Shown here one piece after another: positions 56,153-64,000 of a stretch of 64,000 nt of DNA. The stretch lies in the NCBI GenBank assembly GCA_018267615.1, contig JAFDYD010000001.1, positions 101,945-165,944 on the forward strand. Direction: 5' to 3'. The notes beneath the pieces were generated by a model. That model was not told the origin of the DNA and searched no databases. It was given only the letters and a program-made list of their open reading frames with translations. Position numbers and translations under genes: made by a program. Position 1 is the first letter of the stretch. The number at the start of each line of letters is the position of its first letter. The stretch is from Bacteroidota bacterium. GTDB lineage: Bacteria; Bacteroidota; Bacteroidia; Chitinophagales; Chitinophagaceae.

Positions 56153-56926
56153 ATGTTTGAACTCAATCATAAAACGGCAGTGATAACGGGTGGCGGAAGC
56201 GGCATCGGAAGAGCAATCGCACACATATTTGCAAAACAGGGCGCGTCTGTTTTTATATTGGACATGGATGAAGCTGGCGGAAAAAATGTTGTGGATGAAA
56301 TTTTGAAATCAGGAGGAAAAGCGGCGTTTGAAAATTGCAACGTGGTTGTTCAACCCGTCGTCAGGCAAGTGATGCAAAATATTATTGGCAGCAGCGGATA
56401 TATTGATATCCTGATTAACAATGCAGGAATTGCGCATGTGGGAAATGCAGAGAACACAGAGGAAAAAGATTTTGACAGGTTGTTACAGGTAAATGTGAAA
56501 GGCATGTATAATTGTTTGCATGAGGTGATTCCATATATGAAGAAGAAAGGAGGAGTTATTATTAATATGGCTTCTGTTGCGGCAACGATTGGTATTCCTG
56601 ATCGTTTTGCATACTCAATGACTAAGGCAGCGGTGATCGGAATGACTTTGTCTGTCGCGAAAGATTATCTGCAACATCAAATTCGTTGCAATTGCATTTC
56701 TCCCGGTCGCGTACATACGCCGTTTGTCGATGGCTTTATTGCGAAGAATTATCCTGGAAAAGAAAAAGAGATGTTTGAAAAATTATCGAAGACACAACCC
56801 ATTGGAAGAATGGCAAAACCCGAAGAGATCGCCGGCTTGGCGTTATACCTTAGTTCGGATGAGGCTGCGTTTATTACAGGATGTGATTACCCGATCGATG
56901 GAGGGTTTACTCGATTGAATAATTAG
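56153..56926 (+). CDS. Short-chain dehydrogenase (deoxy-keto-sugar acid or sugar dehydrogenase-like)
   Basis: A classical SDR of 257 residues. The cofactor motif is TGGGSGIGRAIA, NNAGIAHVG follows, the catalytic tetrad lies in MASVAATIG and YSMTKAAVIG, and the C-terminal half carries RCNCISPGRVHTPF and the final FITGCDYPIDGGFT. Likely role in this cluster: 4-dehydrogenation of 2-keto-3-deoxy-L-fuconate or the first oxidation of the sugar. The dehydratase needed to complete such a route is not in the window. Confidence 0.85.
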   Translation: MFELNHKTAVITGGGSGIGRAIAHIFAKQGASVFILDMDEAGGKNVVDEILKSGGKAAFENCNVVVQPVVRQVMQNIIGSSGYIDILINNAGIAHVGNAENTEEKDFDRLLQVNVKGMYNCLHEVIPYMKKKGGVIINMASVAATIGIPDRFAYSMTKAAVIGMTLSVAKDYLQHQIRCNCISPGRVHTPFVDGFIAKNYPGKEKEMFEKLSKTQPIGRMAKPEEIAGLALYLSSDEAAFITGCDYPIDGGFTRLNN

Positions 56927-56932
56927 GAAAAG

Positions 56933-57033
56933 ACACAAGATCAAGTTACAAGGCACAAGCTGAAACAGATACACGTTACGCCTTGTACCTTGCAGCTTGT
57001 CCCTTGTTCCTTGAACCTTGTACCTTGCACTTG
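56933..57033. repeat. Word repeat (CCTTGTACCTTG family)
   Basis: Left part: ACACAAGATCAAGTTACAAGG; right part: successive CCTTGTACCTTGCAGCTTG, TCCCTTGTTCCTTGAACC and TTGTACCTTGCACTTGT words. The right side is a clear tandem series of an 8-11-base unit and pairs only partly with the left. It lies between two genes on the same strand. Confidence 0.75.
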
Positions 57034-57045
57034 TAAATTCATTAT

Positions 57046-59076
57046 ATGTTTAAGCGATTGCTTTTTTTTGGCTTGCTAATTTATTTTTTTGTTCCATGTT
57101 TCTCACAGGATCCATGGAAAATTTCTACTACCGATATCAATCCTTCTAATTATTTTGGTATCACCGTCGCTAATGGCATGATTGGTATCATATCTTCTCC
57201 CGAACCTTTCAAAGTAAAAGATGTGGTATTAGCTGGTGCATATGATATGTATGGTAGAGGAAGAGTCAGCAATTTTTTGAAGAGTTTCAATTTGCTGAAC
57301 ATGAATATGGATATTGATGGAAGGCGTATTGGAGCAAAAGATATTTCAAATATGAAACAGGAACTGGATATGCATCACGCCAGTTTCACTACCAGTTTCG
57401 ATTATGCCGACAAGGCTTCTGTCACCTACACGTATTATTCTCTTCGTCAACTTCCTTTTACGGTGTTGATGGATATTTCCATCACGGCAAAAAAAGATAT
57501 CAGTATTATTCCTGCTAGTGTAATGGAAGCACCAGACGCATTGAAAGATGTTCAGAATTATTACAATGAAATCGACAGGCCACATGCATTGCTCAGCTTG
57601 CTAACCTCTTCAGCGAAGAGTCCAACTGGTAAATTATTAATGTGCGCATCCAATACTTTCTTATTTAATGAAACGCGCGGACAGGAACCGAAAGTGATTC
57701 ATGAAATGTGGGATAATAATATGCACCTGATGAAATTTGTCAGGAACATGAAAGCCGGAGAAACTTATCGGTTTTCTATTGCAGGTTCGTCCATCACTTC
57801 TGCGCATGATGAAGATCCGCTGAACGAAGCTGAGCGTTTAACCATCTTTGCAAAATTAGAAGGACGGGATCGTCTCATCGCGTTTCACAATAAGGCATGG
57901 GATGAATTATGGAAAAGTGATATTACTATTGACGGAGATGCACAATCGCAGCAGGATGTTCATAGTATGTTGTATCATCTTTATTCTTTCGCGAGAGAAG
58001 GCACTGCATTTGGAATTTCACCAATGGGAATAAGCGGACTCGGTTATAATGGTCATATTTTTTGGGATATGGATCTGTGGATGTTTCCTGCAGTGCTCGT
58101 TATGCATCCGGAAATTGCAAAATCGCTTATTGAATACCGTTATGAAAGGCTGGCGCCGGCGAAGCAAAATGCATTTGCGCATGGTTATAAGGGAGCAATG
58201 TTTCCCTGGGAAAGTGCTGCTTCCGGTGTAGAAGAAACTCCTGTATGGGCATTGAGCGGTCCTTTCGAACATCATATCACTGCATGTGTTGGCATGGCTG
58301 CATGGAATTATTATTGTGTAACGCAGGATAAGAATTGGTTGAAAGAAAAAGGCTGGCCTATTTTATCCGCAACAGCAGATTTTTGGGCTTCACGCGTTGA
58401 AAGAAATGGACCTGGCCATTACGATATAAAGAATGTTGTTGCAGCGGACGAATGGGCGGAGAACGTTGACAACAACGCATTCACCAATGCTGCGGCAAAA
58501 ACCGTTTTGCAAAATGCAACAGAGGCCGCGAAATTATTGGGTATCGTTCCTGATCCGGATTGGATGGTGGTGGCAAATAATATTCCTATACTTCAATTGG
58601 CCGACGGCGTTACAAGAGAGCATGCTTCATATAATGGAGAAGGAATCAAACAAGGAGATGTGAACTTACTCGCTTATCCTTTAAAATTAATCACCGATCC
58701 AAAACAGGTAGAAAAAGATTTGCACTACTATGAAACAAGAGTTCCGAATGAAGGAACACCTGCAATGACGCACGCCATTTTTGCTTTGCTATATGCGCGA
58801 CTTGGTGATGGAGAAAAAGCATTTCATTTTTTCAAAGAAGCATATTATCCCAATATCGTTCCTCCATTCCGTGTAATTGCTGAAACCAAAGGCGGCACCA
58901 ATCCTTATTTTGCTACAGGAGCCGGTGGAATTCTTCAAAGTGTATTGATGGGTTTTGGCGGATTGGATATCACATCGAAAGGAATCATCCAGGTGAAATC
59001 AAAATTGCCCCCGGGTTGGAACAAGTTGACGCTTACTGGAGTTGGCCCTGAAAGGAAAAATTATGTAGTTAAATAA
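57046..59076 (+). CDS. GH65-like glycoside hydrolase, exported
   Basis: A 676-residue (alpha/alpha)6-barrel protein with a signal peptide (ending CFSQ), thus periplasmic or surface-located. The core motif NGHIFWDMDLWMFPAVLVMHP is the GH65 signature, and ADEWAENVDNNAFTNAAA carries the general-acid Glu and the VDNNxxTN string of the family. The lysine-containing phosphate-binding residues of the phosphorylases are not evident, so hydrolysis of an alpha-glucoside is more likely than phosphorolysis. It stands at the 3' end of the deoxysugar cluster. Whether it works in the same pathway is not certain. Confidence 0.82.
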   Translation: MFKRLLFFGLLIYFFVPCFSQDPWKISTTDINPSNYFGITVANGMIGIISSPEPFKVKDVVLAGAYDMYGRGRVSNFLKSFNLLNMNMDIDGRRIGAKDISNMKQELDMHHASFTTSFDYADKASVTYTYYSLRQLPFTVLMDISITAKKDISIIPASVMEAPDALKDVQNYYNEIDRPHALLSLLTSSAKSPTGKLLMCASNTFLFNETRGQEPKVIHEMWDNNMHLMKFVRNMKAGETYRFSIAGSSITSAHDEDPLNEAERLTIFAKLEGRDRLIAFHNKAWDELWKSDITIDGDAQSQQDVHSMLYHLYSFAREGTAFGISPMGISGLGYNGHIFWDMDLWMFPAVLVMHPEIAKSLIEYRYERLAPAKQNAFAHGYKGAMFPWESAASGVEETPVWALSGPFEHHITACVGMAAWNYYCVTQDKNWLKEKGWPILSATADFWASRVERNGPGHYDIKNVVAADEWAENVDNNAFTNAAAKTVLQNATEAAKLLGIVPDPDWMVVANNIPILQLADGVTREHASYNGEGIKQGDVNLLAYPLKLITDPKQVEKDLHYYETRVPNEGTPAMTHAIFALLYARLGDGEKAFHFFKEAYYPNIVPPFRVIAETKGGTNPYFATGAGGILQSVLMGFGGLDITSKGIIQVKSKLPPGWNKLTLTGVGPERKNYVVK

Positions 59077-59096
59077 ATTTTATTAATTTAGCCTTC

Positions 59097-59657
59097 TTGA
59101 GAAAGACTGCTTCCATACTGTTGCTGGGGATTCTGCTATTCAACTGGTTCGGTTACCGGTTACTTACTTCTTACATGCAAAGCAAAGCAGATGTACAGTT
59201 GAGGACCAGTCTCGATAATAATAATTTTGATGAATCTCAGTTGGTGTCAGTCAAAGTTCCTGCTACAAATCTTGGTTATTATGTCAACGCTGCGCAATTT
59301 GAACGCGTTGATGGAACTGCTGAAATAAACGGTGTACAATATAATTATGTAAAGCGTCGCGTTTTCAATGATTCTATAGAAATGCTTTGCATTCCCAATC
59401 ACACAGCGATGCAATTGAAGAATGCAAAAGATGAATTTTTTAAGCTCGTTAACGATCTTCAGACTCCTGGTCAGGGAAAAAAATCAGATTCTCACGCTAC
59501 TTCTTATAAAAGTTTTTCGATTGATTATTATTCGGTCAATAGTCAGTTTGATTTGAGCACTCTTTATTTTACTACCACGAAAAAAGTTGCTCACTACATC
59601 TTTACCGTTCCTTCTTATTTTACACTTGTGTCAGAGCAACCTCCTGACGTTTGTTAG
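59097..59657 (+). CDS. Small membrane-anchored protein of unknown function
   Basis: A 186-residue protein with one N-terminal hydrophobic segment (ASILLLGILLFNWFGYRLL) and a hydrophilic remainder without recognised motif. The start is TTG: no ATG exists before the membrane segment, and a TAATTTAG string (one mismatch to the -7 box) lies shortly upstream. It starts 20 bases after the GH65 stop and precedes the haloperoxidase gene on the same strand. Codon use is like its neighbours. Confidence 0.65.
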   Translation: MRKTASILLLGILLFNWFGYRLLTSYMQSKADVQLRTSLDNNNFDESQLVSVKVPATNLGYYVNAAQFERVDGTAEINGVQYNYVKRRVFNDSIEMLCIPNHTAMQLKNAKDEFFKLVNDLQTPGQGKKSDSHATSYKSFSIDYYSVNSQFDLSTLYFTTTKKVAHYIFTVPSYFTLVSEQPPDVC

Positions 59658-59730
59658 TTTTTATTCCTTCATTCATAAGCCCTGTTGGTTTAGGTTAAAC
59701 CGGCGCGTGCAAAATTTAATTTAACATTTA

Positions 59731-61059
59731 ATGAAAAATTTATTGGTGATTGCCCTCGTGGCAATAGGCATTGCATCTTGCAATGAGAAAAAAGATTATG
59801 ATAAGGTCTTTAACGATCCTATTCTTTATTGCAAAACTGTTCATGAACTGAACACGGTTGTAATGGGAAATAATTTCAGTCCGATCGTAGCGTCCCGAAA
59901 TTATACATACGCTGCTGTTGCAGGATATGAGGTGATTGCGGGCGGTTACCCGGATAAATATTATTCCCTCGCCGGCCAGGTGAGAGGATTGACGTCAGTT
60001 CCTAAACCGGAAGCGGGAAAGAAAATTGATTTCGAATTTGCATCCATCCTTGCTTATTGCAAATTGGGAGAGGCGGTAACTTTTCCTGCAGGAAGTATGA
60101 AAGAATATGTGGATAGTCTGAAACAACTCGCAAAAGATCATGGAATGCCTGACGATGTGATGAAAAATTCTATTGAATATGCGGATACCGTCGGCGCTGT
60201 GATCATGGCGTGGAGCAAAAAAGATAATTATCTGCAAACGCGCGGTGCGCCTGAATATACAGTGATGGATTCGCCGGGTCGTTGGGTTCCTACACCTCCT
60301 GCATATTCACCGGCTGCAGAACCACACTGGATGGAAATCCGCACGATTGTGATGGACAGTGCAACGCAGTTCATTCCGCCACCACCATTTAAATTCAATA
60401 TTACTGATAAGAACAGTGACTATTACAAAGAAGTCATCGCGATTAAAAATGCAACTGATAGTCTCACTCCCGAACAGGCACATATCGCCGATTTCTGGGA
60501 TGATAATCCTTTCAAGTTAAATGTATCTGGCCACCTGATGTTCGGAACAAAAAAGTTTTCACCACCGGGACATTGGATGAGTATTGTCGGTATCGCTGCT
60601 CAAAAAGCAAATGCTGATTTTGGTACAACTGTTTGTGCATTTGCAAAAACATCCATTGCATTGTTTGATGCATTCATTCAATGTTGGGATGAAAAATACA
60701 GGCACAACACAATAAGGCCCGAAACAGTGATCAACAAATATATCGATCCGAATTGGCGCCCTCATTTACAAACGCCGCCATTTCCTGAATACACTTGTGG
60801 TCATTCTACGGGTTCAGCGGCTGCGGCTGAAGCACTGACAAATGTGTTCGGCGACAATTTCTCCTATACCGACACCACAGAACTTGAATTCGGAATCAAG
60901 AGCCGGTCATTCAAATCTTTCCGCGATGCTGCACTGGAAAATAATTGGGCAAGATTTTATGGAGGAATACATTTCCATTCGTCATGCATTGTATCAACTG
61001 AATATGGAAAAAAAGTGGGTGATCTTGTAGTGACACGATTAAAAATGAAAAAAACTTAA
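59731..61059 (+). CDS. Vanadium-dependent haloperoxidase/PAP2-type lipoprotein
   Basis: A 442-residue lipoprotein (lipobox GIASC, Cys17) of the vanadium haloperoxidase/PAP2 fold. The three cofactor/phosphate-binding motifs are complete: K322-x6-RP in DEKYRHNTIRPE, GH358 in EYTCGHSTGSAAAAE, and R408 with H414 in NWARFYGGIHFH. Vanadate-loaded members oxidise halides; phosphate-loaded ones are phosphatases. The two cannot be told apart from sequence alone, but the motif pattern PPFPEYTxGHST is typical of Bacteroidota haloperoxidases. It heads a run with two barrels and a second PAP2-like lipoprotein. Confidence 0.85.
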   Translation: MKNLLVIALVAIGIASCNEKKDYDKVFNDPILYCKTVHELNTVVMGNNFSPIVASRNYTYAAVAGYEVIAGGYPDKYYSLAGQVRGLTSVPKPEAGKKIDFEFASILAYCKLGEAVTFPAGSMKEYVDSLKQLAKDHGMPDDVMKNSIEYADTVGAVIMAWSKKDNYLQTRGAPEYTVMDSPGRWVPTPPAYSPAAEPHWMEIRTIVMDSATQFIPPPPFKFNITDKNSDYYKEVIAIKNATDSLTPEQAHIADFWDDNPFKLNVSGHLMFGTKKFSPPGHWMSIVGIAAQKANADFGTTVCAFAKTSIALFDAFIQCWDEKYRHNTIRPETVINKYIDPNWRPHLQTPPFPEYTCGHSTGSAAAAEALTNVFGDNFSYTDTTELEFGIKSRSFKSFRDAALENNWARFYGGIHFHSSCIVSTEYGKKVGDLVVTRLKMKKT

Positions 61060-61085
61060 ATAGAACCATGTCAAAACTACTGTTT

Positions 61086-62168
61086 ATGAAAAAGGGATTT
61101 CTAATTATAACATTATTATTTTTCGCAGCGATTGGACGAATTGCAGCACAAGGTTGTGTGGCAATCAGGAGCACAGGAGGTATCATCACTTCCTGTCAGC
61201 AAAACCAGACCGGTTCATCTTCTGGTTGGTTGTTTAGCGCCAATAATCGTTATTTCAAATCATACAAACATTTCATAGGAACACAGGAACAGAAACAAAG
61301 ACAGGAGCAGGGAACGGAAGTGATCAATCATTCTTACACAATGGATCTCGCGTTGGTAAAAATTATAAATCCACGATGGTCCGTTCTGATTGATGTTCCG
61401 GTAGAATCCTACACACGGTCATCCTTATACGAACATGCAAACCTGGGAAGATATACGACCAGCTCCTTTGGCGTAGGCGATATCCGTTTTGCAGTATATA
61501 GTTGGATCAAAGATCCGGTGAAAGTTCCAAGATGGAATGTACAGGTAGGATTAGGAATTAAACTTCCAACAGGCGCTTATAATTACCAGGACTATTTTCA
61601 TATCACCGATACATCAACGAGACTCGGAGCAGTTGATCAATCGATTCAGTTAGGTGATGGCGGTACAGGAATCACGGGTGAAATAAATGCGTACTACAAT
61701 TTTTCAAAATTTTTCAGCGCTTACGGAAATTTTTATTATCTGAGCAATCCTCGTGAACAAAATGGTGTTTCCACGGCGCGTGGCGGAACGCCTTCAGCAC
61801 TTGCCGTAAAAAACGGAAGTGCAGTGATGAGCGTGCCTGATCAATACATGGCGAGAGTCGGTATCAATTATACGGTTGATAATTTTATTTTCTCTGCCGG
61901 TGTTCGCGACGAATGTTTACCAGTGCATGATCTTGTCGGCGGAAGTGGTGGTTTTAGAAGACCTGGTTATATAATTTCTGCAGAACCGGGTTTAGCATAT
62001 TCTATAAAAAGAGTAGCCATATATGCATTCGTTCCGGTTGCAATTGTACGTAACCGTACGCAAAGCGTTCCGGATAAAATTTCTTCAGAAATACAAGGCA
62101 AGGATGTACACGGCGATGCTGCGTTCGCTGATTATACAGTTAACCTGGGCGTCACAGTGAGATTTTAA
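61086..62168 (+). CDS. Outer-membrane beta-barrel protein (transporter-like)
   Basis: A 360-residue exported protein (signal MKKGFLIITLLFFAAIGRIAAQ). The body alternates hydrophobic strands (LIDVPVESYTR, WNVQVGLGIKLPTGAYNYQD, YTVDNFIFSAGVRDECLP) and ends with an aromatic residue in a strand (VNLGVTVRF), as expected of an outer-membrane barrel. No catalytic motif. The internal ATG giving MKKGFL is chosen because the signal peptide starts there. It begins 26 bases after the haloperoxidase stop. Confidence 0.72.
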   Translation: MKKGFLIITLLFFAAIGRIAAQGCVAIRSTGGIITSCQQNQTGSSSGWLFSANNRYFKSYKHFIGTQEQKQRQEQGTEVINHSYTMDLALVKIINPRWSVLIDVPVESYTRSSLYEHANLGRYTTSSFGVGDIRFAVYSWIKDPVKVPRWNVQVGLGIKLPTGAYNYQDYFHITDTSTRLGAVDQSIQLGDGGTGITGEINAYYNFSKFFSAYGNFYYLSNPREQNGVSTARGGTPSALAVKNGSAVMSVPDQYMARVGINYTVDNFIFSAGVRDECLPVHDLVGGSGGFRRPGYIISAEPGLAYSIKRVAIYAFVPVAIVRNRTQSVPDKISSEIQGKDVHGDAAFADYTVNLGVTVRF

Positions 62169-62180
62169 TTAAAGAAAACA

Positions 62181-62264
62181 GTGAGTGGCGAGAGGCGAGT
62201 GGCTGGTAAAAAGAAAACGGTTTGTATTGACCCCGCTAGCCATTTATCACTCGCCGCTTGCTTT
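62181..62264. repeat. Word repeat (GAGTGGCGAG family)
   Basis: GTGAGTGGCGAGAGGCGAGT on the left; CTAGCCATTTATCACTCGCC on the right, imperfectly inverted. Words match the repeat at 32065-32143. It lies between two barrel genes on the same strand. Confidence 0.7.
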
Positions 62265-62293
62265 CAAAATCAATAACCAATAAACTAACGGTA

Positions 62294-63211
62294 ATGAGAA
62301 CACGTAAATGGAATTTTGTGAAGATGTTTTCCCCTCTGCTTTTATTGCTGTGCTACCAAACACAGGCACAAACGGAAAACGATGGCATCATGATGCAAAA
62401 AAAGCAATGGTGCAACGGCTTTACCTATATGTATTCCGGGTGGGATCAATATTGGGAAGGAACGCTGAAAAGAAAAAATGATAATATAGGCAGATTTACA
62501 AACCAGTCTGTAGTATTTATGACTAACTATGGCATTACGGATAAACTCAATGTGCTCGTGAGTGTGCCTTATGTGTGGACACATGTAACAGCTGGTACAT
62601 TACATGGACTGCATGGTTTCCAGGATGTCAGTGCTGCTGTGAAGTACCAGGCATTCACCACCAAACTCGCGGGTGGAAAATTAAAAATTTTCGGTGTAGC
62701 CGGATTTAGTACGCCGCTATCAAATTATGTGATCGATTTTATGCCGCTTGCAATCGGACTCGGAAGTACCAACGTGAGCGGAAGAATCACAGCAGATTAT
62801 CAACACGGAATATTTTATGCAACTGTTTCCGGCGCATACGTTTGGCGTAGCAATGTAAAAATTGACCGAACAGCCTATTATGATACGCAAGAACATATCA
62901 CCAATGAAGTACAAATGCCCGACATGCTTCACTTCAACGGAAATCTTGGCGTGCGTATAAAATACTTCGTTGGAGAAGTGAATGTAGAAAATATGACCAC
63001 CTTAGGAGGATTCGACATTCGTAGAAATGATATGCCGTTCCCCAGCAATAAAATGAATATGACTAACGTGGGCGTACATGCGAAATACACACTTCCATTC
63101 TTCACACATGTTGAAGTATTGGGAGGCGGATCGTATACTGTCGCAGGCAGGAACGTTGGACAAGCTCTGATGTTTCATGCAGGAGCTTATTACATTTTTA
63201 AGTTTAAATAA
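62294..63211 (+). CDS. Outer-membrane beta-barrel protein (transporter-like), second copy type
   Basis: A 305-residue exported protein (signal up to YQTQAQ). Strand-rich throughout, e.g. KLNVLVSVPYVWTHVTAG, GKLKIFGVAGFSTPLSNYV and the end MFHAGAYYIFKFK. It resembles the phenol-degradation-MetA-like/transporter barrels in general appearance, without a diagnostic motif. The ATG giving MRTRKWNF is preferred to an upstream TTG. It follows the first barrel and precedes the PAP2-like lipoprotein. Confidence 0.7.
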   Translation: MRTRKWNFVKMFSPLLLLLCYQTQAQTENDGIMMQKKQWCNGFTYMYSGWDQYWEGTLKRKNDNIGRFTNQSVVFMTNYGITDKLNVLVSVPYVWTHVTAGTLHGLHGFQDVSAAVKYQAFTTKLAGGKLKIFGVAGFSTPLSNYVIDFMPLAIGLGSTNVSGRITADYQHGIFYATVSGAYVWRSNVKIDRTAYYDTQEHITNEVQMPDMLHFNGNLGVRIKYFVGEVNVENMTTLGGFDIRRNDMPFPSNKMNMTNVGVHAKYTLPFFTHVEVLGGGSYTVAGRNVGQALMFHAGAYYIFKFK

Positions 63212-63242
63212 ATATTACACTTCATCATAAATATATTTTGAT

Positions 63243-64000
63243 ATGAAAAAGATTGGATGGTTGATGTTCATTACACTCGCTGCAATCGCAACGATACCCG
63301 TTGCCTGTAAAAAAGATATCTCGGACAGAACGGCAAACCTCGCTCCGCTGACTGTAGATAATCTCGATCTCACGGCGGGTACTTGGAAACCCGTGTTACT
63401 TTTCCGCGCGGATACTTTTCCGGTTGCTACACCAGTGGCAACTAACACGCCTGGTTATATCGCAGACTTGAATGAAATAAAAGGTTATCAGCATAACATA
63501 ACAGCGGCGCAAAAAGATATTATCAAATATTGGGCTGCAGGCGGTGTGTTGAGATGGAACGAGATCATGCGCGAATTGGTTGCAAAATATAATTTGCCTC
63601 CATATCAGAATGCAGACGGATCTTACCCGATCCCGAGCTCTGCTAACCCCTTCGCATATCCGATGTTTCCATTTTCAAATCCGCCTTATGCGGGAAGAGC
63701 GTACGGATATGTAAGCGCGGCACAATATGATGCATTGGTTGCATGCTGGTTTTACAAAACAAAATACAATCGCGCTGCTCCGTACAAAATTGATTCATCG
63801 GTGCAGGCACTTGGAATTAATAAAACAGATTTGCCCGCTTATCCTTCGGAAGCGGCAGTGCTCGCGGGTGTTACTGTAGAAATGATGAAGTTGTTGTTTC
63901 CTACAGAGATCGCATACATCCAACAAAAAATGCAGGAGCAGGAGCTCGCAGCGATCATGAGCGGACAAGCTGCACGCAGTGATATAACCGCTGGTGAAGC
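63243..64000 (+). CDS. PAP2-like/phosphatase lipoprotein, cut by the window edge
   Basis: A partial gene of about 252 codons still open at the right edge. The N-terminus is a lipoprotein signal (MKKIGWLMFITLAAIATIPV, then AC with Cys22). The visible part includes KYWAAGGVLRWNEIMRE, YVSAAQYDALVACWFYKTK, RAAPY and PAYPSEAAVLAGVTVEMM, which resemble the first and second motifs of the PAP2/haloperoxidase fold (the second with Ser-Glu rather than Ser-Gly-His). The third motif lies beyond the edge. It continues the run started by the haloperoxidase gene. Confidence 0.7.
   Translation, partial: MKKIGWLMFITLAAIATIPVACKKDISDRTANLAPLTVDNLDLTAGTWKPVLLFRADTFPVATPVATNTPGYIADLNEIKGYQHNITAAQKDIIKYWAAGGVLRWNEIMRELVAKYNLPPYQNADGSYPIPSSANPFAYPMFPFSNPPYAGRAYGYVSAAQYDALVACWFYKTKYNRAAPYKIDSSVQALGINKTDLPAYPSEAAVLAGVTVEMMKLLFPTEIAYIQQKMQEQELAAIMSGQAARSDITAGE

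Noticed and set aside
56933..57033. CRISPR-like array of short repeats
   Set aside because: The units are 8-11 bases, directly adjacent and without unique spacers, and no cas gene is present. They match the palindromic word family at 28573.
59097..59657. Pseudogene, because no ATG precedes the membrane segment
   Set aside because: TTG is a common start in this genome's frames, the hydrophobic segment follows at once, and the frame has no internal stop.

Overview
The window is chromosomal DNA of a Bacteroidota bacterium, most likely of the Chitinophagaceae or a close relative. The evidence is a GldA-type gliding-motility ABC ATPase, CarboxypepD_reg-like and OMP_b-brl_3 envelope proteins, an IcmF fused B12 mutase, vanadium-haloperoxidase/PAP2 lipoproteins, few Shine-Dalgarno sequences, and promoter candidates of the TAnnTTTG type placed very close to start codons. 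Gene content is mostly housekeeping. No rRNA, tRNA, IS transposase, prophage or CRISPR array was recognised.

Layout. 1-583 is a terminator followed by an AT-rich non-coding stretch. 0.6-13.8 kb carries lpxD, a CarboxypepD_reg-like protein, an epimerase, a 3-hydroxyacyl-CoA dehydrogenase, pheS, an arginase-fold protein, a PBP4-type peptidase, mutL and a NagZ/beta-lactamase fusion. 14-22 kb carries korA (no korB beside it), a FUSC membrane protein, nth, a DivIC/FtsB protein, eno and gldA. 22-29 kb carries an MHS-type transporter, a GH130-like lipoprotein, a TIM-barrel isomerase, acs and an L,D-transpeptidase. 29-32 kb is an ECF sigma / anti-sigma-like / outer-membrane protein operon. 32-41 kb carries kbl, ridA, an orphan 3HCDH-like protein, tsaB, an ArsR-type regulator, an MBL-rhodanese protein, two LpxL-type acyltransferases and a kinase-RapZ fusion. 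41-50 kb carries a GH63-like glucosidase, an amidase, a DUF72 protein, an Fpg/Nei-like glycosylase, a cupin-like protein and a large outer-membrane barrel. 50-54 kb is icmF. 54-59 kb is a deoxysugar-acid catabolism cluster (FAH hydrolase, lactonase-type amidohydrolase, SDR, GH65). 59-64 kb is a run of a vanadium-haloperoxidase lipoprotein, two outer-membrane barrels and a PAP2-like lipoprotein cut by the window edge.

The striking feature is not a classical operon but the repeat landscape. Many intergenic gaps hold a long inverted repeat built from short recurring words: TGAACCRTGATT, CGCTGAACGC, TACAAGG, CAATATTCAA, ACGTGAGACGTGA and others. They lie between convergent, co-directional and divergent genes alike, so termination alone cannot explain them. 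Several overlap stop codons and supply the last residues of the neighbouring protein.

A GC-rich palindrome family of about 35 bp has entered coding sequence in frame four times: three times inside icmF and once at the start of the adjacent amidohydrolase. Between two oppositely oriented copies in icmF lies an intact DUF559 (PD-(D/E)XK-type) nuclease domain, translated as part of the 1297-residue mutase. This palindrome-flanked nuclease cassette in a metabolic enzyme is the best candidate for an undescribed mobile system here.
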